A stretch of DNA of 27,035 nucleotides from a virus. Positions 22,835-27,035 of this stretch are shown in pieces. Made by a program: the position numbers and the translations under genes. Position 1 is the first letter of the stretch. Each line of letters starts with the position of its first letter. Under the pieces are notes generated by a model, which saw only the letters and a list, made by a program, of their open reading frames with translations, searched no databases and was not told the DNA's origin. Location of the stretch: positions 1-27,035 of IMG/VR virus record IMGVR_UViG_3300047455_000115; one strand, written 5' to 3'.

Positions 22835-22998
22835 TCTCCTACCTCAATTCCTTTAGGCGCACCGTCACACAAGACAGACTGATTCCAAATATGGACAGGC
22901 CAATCAGGGACACCATTCTTAGGACGGATAAACCCAAACATCTCAGACTCCAAGCGTGTGGGTCTACCGCATCTCTTGCACTGCTTTGTATCCGTCAT
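22831..22998 (-). CDS. 55-aa zinc-ribbon-like protein
   Basis: A short gene found by hand translation in an otherwise empty gap. ATG overlaps the upstream stop (ATGA), and its own stop overlaps the next start in the same way. The sequence runs from MTDTKQCKRCGRPTRLESEM (CxxC at 7-10) through VHIWNQSVLCDG (Cys44). The CxxC plus downstream Cys suggests metal binding. Similar 'CRRCGRPTR...W..CDG' small proteins occur in actinophages. Function unknown. Confidence 0.72.
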   Translation of the reverse strand: MTDTKQCKRCGRPTRLESEMFGFIRPKNGVPDWPVHIWNQSVLCDGAPKGIEVGE

Positions 22999-23216
22999 TC
23001 GACTATTTCATCGAAGTCAATCTCAGGATCTTCAACAAGCATCTCTAACTGATACTGAATAGCTCGATCAGTTATGACATCGATGCTTGGGATGAACTCT
23101 AAGAAACTGTCTCGGTCTTCTACATACTGCTGTTTCAACTCGTCCAAGATCAGGACAGTGAACAAGGCAAACGCATAAGCCGAGCGTTCTAGATCTGTAA
23201 ATGCAGACTCACCCAT
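22995..23216 (-). CDS. 73-aa protein of unknown function
   Basis: A 73-residue acidic helical protein (MGESAFTDLERSAYAFALF, then TVLILDELKQQY, DSFLEFIPSIDVITDR, and an acidic end DPEIDFDEIVE). The ATG is chosen because a longer in-frame start would extend 84 bases into the previous gene. The YAFALFTVLILDEL stretch is moderately hydrophobic but too short and acidic-flanked for a convincing membrane helix. It overlaps the upstream stop by 8 bases. Confidence 0.6.
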   Translation of the reverse strand: MGESAFTDLERSAYAFALFTVLILDELKQQYVEDRDSFLEFIPSIDVITDRAIQYQLEMLVEDPEIDFDEIVE

Positions 23217-23406
23217 AGTATGTCTCCGCATCTGTCTCGATCCAGACACGAGCGCCGCATCGGTCAGGCTCATCAGGCTGAACGATGTAACAAGGGCCAT
23301 CTATATAGACCCGACGGTGGTGTGTTGAACCTTTATAGGTGCGATCAATAATGGCGGCTTCACCCTTCTTGATCTTCTGTTGATGGACATGGATAACGTG
23401 CTTCAT
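23209..23406 (-). CDS. Small MKHVIHV...GARVWIET actinophage-type protein
   Basis: A 65-residue protein. Both ends match a family of small phage proteins I know mainly from actinobacteriophages: MKHVIHVHQQKIKKG at the N-terminus, and a terminal GARVWIETDAE preceded by a YKG...V.I.GP segment. Function is unknown. The ATG at 23406 (TGATG overlap) is preferred over the GTG three bases upstream because GGGAG is at proper distance only for the ATG. Confidence 0.72.
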   Translation of the reverse strand: MKHVIHVHQQKIKKGEAAIIDRTYKGSTHHRRVYIDGPCYIVQPDEPDRCGARVWIETDAETYYG

Positions 23407-24197
23407 CACTCTCCCTTTCTATTGGTCGAAGCAAACCTGACATTGTTGCGACCGTAGATACACATGCCGCATTCGACACATGCACCACGACCGAACACCC
23501 CGTCGTCGTCCCAGACGACCATCGGGGTTTTACCTGTTAGCTCAGGACACTTAGGTCCTTTGCGTCGGTGTGGAAACTTGGCAGCTAACTCTTCAGTCTC
23601 TTCCCAAGTGTCCGCACAGAACGCCAGCATCGGTTCGGACAGCAAAGCTTTCTCTGTCCGAACCGCATCCAGCACATTGTCCTTATCAACAGATAAGTAA
23701 ACGGCTAGGTTACTGACACCCATTAGTAGAGGGACTGCCTTAAAGGTTCTCGTATACAACCAGAACTGAAACTCGGGGAAGTCCTCTGCTACTCGTTTGA
23801 TTGCTTGAGCGAACGCAGCGGAGGGAATGTCGCCGTCCCAGAAGTGACGGAACACCCACTCGTCCTGCGGTATGCCTGCTCGCACATATTCGATAGAGCA
23901 TTCACTGAGCATGGCACTGAGCATGGCATGCAGCGTGTCTACGTCATTGAGGTGAGGAGACACGACATCCCAGTTCTCTTGCACCAAGTTACGAACGCCT
24001 GGAAAGTTCTGAAGTGCCAACGCATAACACGCATCAGCGCACCATTGAGTGTGCCCAGGACAGGAGACAAGGGCGGGAAGCCCGAAGGTGTTCTTAACCT
24101 TCGGGGTCCCCTCGTTAATGCCCTTACCTTTTTTCCTGACTAGAGGTGCAACTTTGCGGTCACTACTTAAGCGTGGCAACCCAACGTTGACAATCAC
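23406..24197 (-). CDS. GP88-like cysteine-rich protein, possible Fe-S or radical-type enzyme
   Basis: A 263-residue protein starting at the GTG in a GTGA overlap. It resembles the mycobacteriophage gene 88 family (GP88): LVSCPGHTQWCADACYAL near 44-60 (Cys46, Cys53, Cys57), then FRHFWDGDIPSAAFAQAI (a conserved HxxxxG/D segment), LYTRTF and YLSVDKDN. The C-terminus adds Cys217 and CVECGMC (Cys240, 243, 246), a ferredoxin-like cluster-binding pattern. Seven such Cys suggest one or two Fe-S clusters. The family has no established function; a radical-SAM-like reaction is only a guess. Confidence 0.6.
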   Translation of the reverse strand: MIVNVGLPRLSSDRKVAPLVRKKGKGINEGTPKVKNTFGLPALVSCPGHTQWCADACYALALQNFPGVRNLVQENWDVVSPHLNDVDTLHAMLSAMLSECSIEYVRAGIPQDEWVFRHFWDGDIPSAAFAQAIKRVAEDFPEFQFWLYTRTFKAVPLLMGVSNLAVYLSVDKDNVLDAVRTEKALLSEPMLAFCADTWEETEELAAKFPHRRKGPKCPELTGKTPMVVWDDDGVFGRGACVECGMCIYGRNNVRFASTNRKGE

Positions 24198-24544
24198 GAT
24201 TCTAGCCTGCCCAACAACTCACTAAGGAGACTGCTGACAGTCTTGAGGATCTCGATAATGTCATCAGTTCGCTCATCCTTAGGCTGCATAGCTTTCATTG
24301 CTTCTTGCACTTCGCGCTCTACTACGGCTTCTAGTTTCTCTTCGCTGACATATCCCCACTCTGTAAGCAGGTCAGGAATGTGACGCTCAAAGATGTTGTT
24401 CCAGTAGTAGTAGTTGCCGATGCCGTCACTTATATCATCGCTGAAATCCATGTTCTGGCAGTAGTTTTCTACTGCGCTGTCGACGAGGTGCTCCATAGAA
24501 TTGAACAGCCCATCTTCATCTATTTCTATTGTAAATTCAGCCAT
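24194..24544 (-). CDS. Acidic helical protein (116 aa), unknown function
   Basis: A 116-residue acidic protein (MAEFTIEIDEDGLFNSMEHL, then CQNMDFSDDISDGIGNYYYW, then helices EEKLEAVVEREVQEAM and TDDIIEILKTVSSLLSELL). It starts after GGGAG and ends in a GTGA overlap with the GP88-like gene. The C-terminal helices could oligomerise. No family recognised. Confidence 0.6.
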   Translation of the reverse strand: MAEFTIEIDEDGLFNSMEHLVDSAVENYCQNMDFSDDISDGIGNYYYWNNIFERHIPDLLTEWGYVSEEKLEAVVEREVQEAMKAMQPKDERTDDIIEILKTVSSLLSELLGRLES

Positions 24545-24561
24545 TGGTTTCTCCCTTGTTT

Positions 24562-24590
24562 GGCTATGAAGTGCTTAAGCACATCAGCCA
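24562..24590. promoter_or_regulatory. Hairpin-forming dyad in the 83-base gap before the 116-aa gene
   Basis: The 12-base palindrome GTGCTTAAGCAC (24571-24582) lies between complementary flanks GGCT and AGCC, forming an interrupted hairpin. There is no T-tract on either strand and no open frame in this gap (24545-24627). It could be an operator or an RNA processing or stabilising stem within the transcript; evidence is structural only. Confidence 0.35.
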
Positions 24591-24627
24591 GACACAAAAC
24601 ATATTTGTCTTGTACCTGACGGGATGC

Positions 24628-25608
24628 TCAAACTCCGACTAGCTCACGCATCCTATGAGTGAGCGGAGTGTCGTTATCCCTAATCTGATCCACCTGCTTC
24701 CTTATCTGCAGATCAGTACTAGAGGAGCGAGTGAAGTCGTGTGTCTCCGCAGATTGAATAGCATTCCACGCAGCCCACGCTGTACCAGCCGCAGGACCAT
24801 CGTCCTCCACCTGCCAGTAATACTTCACAGCTTTCATTTTCTCTTCCCACGCATTCATGGTCCGAGTGCTCACCTCTTCGCCCTCAGGTGCAGTCGGCTC
24901 AGGCAGAAAGGTACGAAGAAAGCTCTGATATTGAGCATAAGTAAAGAGTATGCGACGCATAGCGCCAGCCATACGGTTAAACATCTCCGCATGTTGCCCT
25001 GCTTTAGCAAGCACAAGACTACGATCCAACAGAATCTGATCGTGGTTCGTAGTTCTACGCAGCTTTATCTTGGTGTTCTCTGCTGTGCATTGGTTGCTAC
25101 AGAAGAGCCGCCCAACATATGAAGACATAAACGTAGGCCATGTCCCATCCAAAGAACCACCTATAAGGAGATTCGACTGCAACCAGTCTGGATAGTCGGG
25201 GCTAGCTACGTTGTATACATCTCCTAGTTCAAAGGTTGCCATGAATCGCTTGCCGTTATCCAGCGGGCGCATAGCTGTGCATGAGTTAGGAAAAGCAGCT
25301 TCTACTGTTTCAATCCACTGTTGGTGATTGGACTCAGGATGCTGAGGTGGAACCACATTGAGAATCATGGGATCTTCCCAATCATTGTCCTGCCTGTACA
25401 AGACTTTTCTCTCAGGTTCACCTTTGTATTTGCCACTCTTCACCTCAGGTATTTGACCCTTTATCTCTATTGGCATTGAGTGGACTTTGAATAGGACTCC
25501 GTTATCGATAGCGGCATCCACAGCATTCATTTGACCACCGAACCTATGCTCGGACTCGATCATGCCGTATTCACCTCCACCGTATGGAGTCGGGGATATG
25601 ATGCTCAT
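24628..25608 (-). CDS. DUF932-like phage protein
   Basis: A 326-residue protein and the first gene after promoter P2, with GGGAGG (25615-25620) as ribosome binding site. Segments match the DUF932/phage-plasmid protein family: GVLFKVHSMPIEIKGQ near 38-52, LNVVPPQHPESNHQQW, then LLIGGSLDGTWPTFMSSYVG, RLFCSNQCTAEN and TTNHDQILLDRS (the 'RvVCsNt' and rHt-like motifs). The C-terminal third is helical. The family is widespread on phages and plasmids but its biochemical role is not established. Intact full length. Confidence 0.72.
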   Translation of the reverse strand: MSIISPTPYGGGEYGMIESEHRFGGQMNAVDAAIDNGVLFKVHSMPIEIKGQIPEVKSGKYKGEPERKVLYRQDNDWEDPMILNVVPPQHPESNHQQWIETVEAAFPNSCTAMRPLDNGKRFMATFELGDVYNVASPDYPDWLQSNLLIGGSLDGTWPTFMSSYVGRLFCSNQCTAENTKIKLRRTTNHDQILLDRSLVLAKAGQHAEMFNRMAGAMRRILFTYAQYQSFLRTFLPEPTAPEGEEVSTRTMNAWEEKMKAVKYYWQVEDDGPAAGTAWAAWNAIQSAETHDFTRSSSTDLQIRKQVDQIRDNDTPLTHRMRELVGV

Positions 25609-25645
25609 ACTTAACCTCCCTGTTAATGATGTGTATGAGAACTTG

Positions 25646-25664
25646 TTTCTAACGCTGTTAGAAA
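25646..25664. repeat. Palindrome site 2 of 3 (leader of the DUF932 unit)
   Basis: Eight-base arms TTTCTAAC and GTTAGAAA are complementary around GCT. The next outer bases are G and T, so the perfect symmetry stops there. Its centre is 42 bases from the end of the P2 -10 box, the same as at P3, in the transcribed leader. Confidence 0.75.
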
Positions 25665-25696
25665 TAGGGCACTGACCCTATTTGCACTTCGACCTA

Positions 25697-25725
25697 AGTA
25701 TAGGCCCTGTATTCACCTAAGTCAA
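25697..25725 (-). promoter_or_regulatory. Promoter P2 (DUF932/GP88/HNH unit)
   Basis: On the minus strand TTGACT (25720-25725), 17-base spacer and TATACT (25697-25702), a near-consensus sigma70-type promoter with a start near 25690. The -35 contains the TGA stop of the upstream gene. Upstream lies a palindrome (GTCAACGA-G-TCGTTGAC, 25721-25737) overlapping the -35, a possible operator. Its 30-base upstream part matches that of P3. Confidence 0.75.
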
Positions 25726-25934
25726 CGACTCGTTGACAGTAGGGATTGGAATGTGTAACGAGTACGGACAGGCCACTCGCAAGGCTCCATGCGACGGAAC
25801 CCATCGAAGAAATCACGGACAGCCTCATCCTCACCACAAGGACTACAGATATACAAACCTGCACCCATACGACTCAAGGCATTCTGAGCTTGCACCTCGG
25901 CAAGGTCAGACACTCGGCACCTAGGACATTTCAT
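25722..25934 (-). CDS. 70-aa CxxC zinc-ribbon-like phage protein
   Basis: A 70-residue protein: MKCPRCR (CxxC at 3-6), then ALSRMGAGLYICSPCGEDE (CxxC at 30-33) and AVRDFF. Two CxxC pairs spaced for a zinc ribbon, followed by the 'CGEDEAVRDF' segment, is a frequent pattern in actinophage small proteins. It overlaps the upstream gene by 14 bases; GGGGAG lies before the ATG. Its stop is inside the P2 -35 hexamer. Confidence 0.7.
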   Translation of the reverse strand: MKCPRCRVSDLAEVQAQNALSRMGAGLYICSPCGEDEAVRDFFDGFRRMEPCEWPVRTRYTFQSLLSTSR

Positions 25935-26121
25935 TGTTTTGCTCCCCTATGTATTTGTTTACTTCAGACCACATCTTTAAGCGGTCATCGATCCTGCGAT
26001 CCAATAGATCATTGAACCATTCATTATCGTCATCGATAAGTATGTTCACATGATGGACGATCATTTCTTCCAATGCTTCCAGCATGCGACCAGTGATTGT
26101 GTTGTCTTTCCAATCAGTCAT
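25921..26121 (-). CDS. 66-aa helical protein of unknown function
   Basis: A 66-residue acidic helical protein (MTDWKDNTITGRMLEALEEM, then HHVNILIDDDNEWFNDLLDR, then RIDDRLKMWSEVNKYIG). The start is the ATG overlapping the preceding gene's end by 8 bases, after GGAG; a longer in-frame start would overlap more. No family recognised. Confidence 0.6.
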   Translation of the reverse strand: MTDWKDNTITGRMLEALEEMIVHHVNILIDDDNEWFNDLLDRRIDDRLKMWSEVNKYIGEQNNEMS

Positions 26122-26362
26122 TGTCTTCTCCAAACAATTCATCCCCACACGGAGGACACATATAGTACGAATAGCCAGCAGGCCGATCCAACAACCTCAC
26201 AAGCTGAGACTGCATGATGATCTCCCGTTCATCGGCAGTCTTATCAGGCCACACATCCTGAATTAAAGAACCACCAACCCAATCCCACACCTCGTCTTCA
26301 ATTACCGAAGTGAAATAGTCGTTACCGCATTTACCACGACAACGAGCACGAGCCTCCAACAT
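26114..26362 (-). CDS. 82-aa CxxxC/CxxC zinc-ribbon-like protein
   Basis: An 82-residue protein starting two bases after the upstream stop (TGAGATG) with GGGAG as ribosome binding site. CRGKC (about 8-12) and YMCPPCGDELFGED near the end supply a C-x3-C and a C-x2-C pair. The spacing and the phrase QLVRLLDRPAGYSYYMCPPCG resemble the small zinc-ribbon phage family represented by the 25722 gene. Function unknown. Confidence 0.65.
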   Translation of the reverse strand: MLEARARCRGKCGNDYFTSVIEDEVWDWVGGSLIQDVWPDKTADEREIIMQSQLVRLLDRPAGYSYYMCPPCGDELFGEDND

Positions 26363-26363
26363 C

Positions 26364-26528
26364 TCAAGCTCCCTTTCTATGTTCGGAGTCCAGCATTGCT
26401 TGCCAGTACTCAGGTCCACGGGCACGCTCTCGTGCCCAATACCACTGACTAATCAGATAGCAACCACGACAGAACATGATTACGCACAGAACTAGCAGCG
26501 GGCCAGGATAAGTAGGTACAGCAGGCAT
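26364..26528 (-). CDS. 54-aa small membrane-like protein
   Basis: A short gene recovered by hand translation. ATG overlaps the preceding stop (TGATG). The product MPAVPTYPGPLLVLCVIMFC followed by RGCYLISQWYWARERARG has one hydrophobic segment (about 10-20) next to a basic, aromatic segment, which suggests a single-pass membrane or membrane-associated peptide. The stop is followed immediately by the next start. Function unknown. Confidence 0.6.
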   Translation of the reverse strand: MPAVPTYPGPLLVLCVIMFCRGCYLISQWYWARERARGPEYWQAMLDSEHRKGA

Positions 26529-26815
26529 CACCCAACCTCCAGATGACTGGACCTGCTAAACGCAGTCTCTTGAGCACGAACCATTCTCGTAACCATTGCC
26601 TCAGCGTCGAACTCTTGAGCGCTAATTCCACGTTTCTGCATCTCATTTAGCAAGCCCTGCAACTCATCGATCACTGCTTTCGCATGACCTATGCCGTCAT
26701 AGTCTTGCTTCCAGCGATCCCAATGAGCAACAAACACATCTGAATGGTTAGTCACTTGAGCTTTAAGTAGCTCGGGACTCGCTAAATGAATATTCTCAAA
26801 GTCTATATAGGACAC
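26528..26815 (-). CDS. 95-aa first gene of unit P3, unknown function
   Basis: A 95-residue protein starting at a GTG chosen because AAAGGGAG (26823-26830) precedes it by seven bases; a longer in-frame start at 26857 would place the Shine-Dalgarno inside the gene. The sequence is MSYIDFENIHLASPELLKAQ, then SDVFVAHWDRWKQDYDGIG, HAKAVIDELQGLLNEMQKRG, and EAMVTRMVRAQETAFSRS. Mostly helical, no known motif. First gene after promoter P3 and palindrome site 3. Confidence 0.6.
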   Translation of the reverse strand: MSYIDFENIHLASPELLKAQVTNHSDVFVAHWDRWKQDYDGIGHAKAVIDELQGLLNEMQKRGISAQEFDAEAMVTRMVRAQETAFSRSSHLEVG

Positions 26816-26853
26816 AGTTATTCTCCCTTTGTTGTATCCAATATTAAGTATCC

Positions 26854-26880
26854 CCAATTTCTAACATCGTTAGAAATTGG
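26854..26880. repeat. Palindrome site 3 of 3 (leader of unit P3)
   Basis: Perfect 12-base arms (CCAATTTCTAAC and GTTAGAAATTGG) around ATC, the longest of the three sites and containing the common core ATTTCTAAC/GTTAGAAAT. The centre is 42 bases from the end of the P3 -10 box. Confidence 0.78.
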
Positions 26881-26908
26881 TTAGTCGGTATCTCCATCGA
26901 CAAACTCC

Positions 26909-26937
26909 AGTTTACGCTATGGCGCATCCTAAGTCAA
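26909..26937 (-). promoter_or_regulatory. Promoter P3 (first leftward unit)
   Basis: On the minus strand TTGACT (26932-26937), 17-base spacer, TAAACT (26909-26914), start near 26902. The ten bases TTGACTTAGG at the -35, and a TCCCTACTGTC element upstream of it, are shared with P2. Confidence 0.7.
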
Positions 26938-26956
26938 GGACCTACGGACAGTAGGG

Positions 26957-26990
26957 ACGGCTCCACATACGGAACGGCTCCCCATACGGA
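26957..26990. repeat. Tandem 17-base repeat with hairpin at the right end
   Basis: Two directly adjacent copies of ACGGCTCC(A/C)CATACGGA (26957-26973, 26974-26990) differ at one base. The second copy with its following bases forms a perfect 7-bp stem, CGGCTCC/GGAGCCG (26975-26981 with 26988-26994). It lies just upstream of P3. The roughly 155 bases right of palindrome 3 hold only P3, these repeats and an A/T-rich edge; no gene is supported there. Confidence 0.6.
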
Positions 26991-27035
26991 GCCGCCTCCT
27001 CACTATCATTTTCACTATCACCCAAAAAAATTTTT

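Noticed and set aside
24655-25122. 155-codon rightward frame
   Set aside because: Antisense to the DUF932-like gene, no Shine-Dalgarno, Arg/Ser/Leu-rich composition typical of a shadow frame.
26925-27020. Short leftward frame at the right edge ending near P3
   Set aside because: Less than 30 codons, shares space with tandem repeats and the promoter, and the frame parallel to the P2 gene end is closed by stops just upstream.
27022-27035. A/T run at the right end as a terminator or genome end
   Set aside because: No GC stem directly adjoins it on either strand, and it may simply be the contig edge.

Overview
The window looks like about 27 kb of a tailed-phage genome with a podovirus-like tail. 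The phage is lytic-type as far as can be seen: no integrase, excisionase or attachment site was found. The left 16 kb (15-15959) is one rightward block of virion and lysis genes. The right 11 kb (15956-26815) is leftward and holds replication, nuclease and small early-type genes. The blocks converge tail to tail, sharing a CTAG whose two strands carry both stop codons. Terminase, portal, capsid and DNA polymerase are absent and probably lie beyond the edges. Several leftward proteins resemble families I know mainly from actinobacteriophages (GP88-like, the GARVWIET small protein, CRCxxC small proteins, RusA, an r1t-type holin). An actinobacterial host, perhaps aquatic, is therefore my best guess, but it is an inference.

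Rightward block. A T7 gp12/P22 gp10-like tail nozzle protein is followed by a fibre with an S74-type self-processing chaperone. Next comes a tightly coupled cassette of small adhesin-like proteins: a carbohydrate-binding plus collagen-like protein, two with Mtd-N-like domains, and three diverged paralogues of one beta-rich family. Then come small accessory genes, three helix-rich proteins of 273, 596 and 1638 aa that are probably internal virion or ejection proteins, an amidase endolysin with a PG-binding domain, two tiny basic proteins, an r1t-like holin and an acidic protein.

Leftward block. It reads as three transcription units, each with a sigma70-like promoter (TTGACT -35 in all three) and a palindrome of consensus ATTTCTAAC-NNN-GTTAGAAAT in the leader. 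P3 (about 26.9 kb) drives five small genes. P2 (about 25.7 kb) drives a DUF932-like protein, a cysteine-rich GP88-like protein, a secreted lysozyme/transglycosylase-like protein, an HNH endonuclease, several small zinc-ribbon-like proteins and an HTH protein. P1 (about 20.8 kb) drives the replication and recombination unit: Fe-S PD-(D/E)XK exonuclease, linker-rich unknown protein, RecA/DnaB-like helicase, AEP-type primase, RusA resolvase, a second PD-(D/E)XK-like protein, and finally a sigma-region-4-like HTH protein that could switch on late genes.

The most interesting signals are the three-site palindrome regulon, the matching architecture of P2 and P3 (same 42-nt distance from -10 to dyad centre), and a leader hairpin upstream of the exonuclease gene whose loop is complementary to that gene's Shine-Dalgarno. 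Gene starts were refined from overlaps and Shine-Dalgarno sequences. Four genes (6619-6771, 15151-15297, 22831-22998, 26364-26528) were found by translating the gaps by hand, and the 45-aa gene at 15305-15442 was assigned a start inside a longer open frame.
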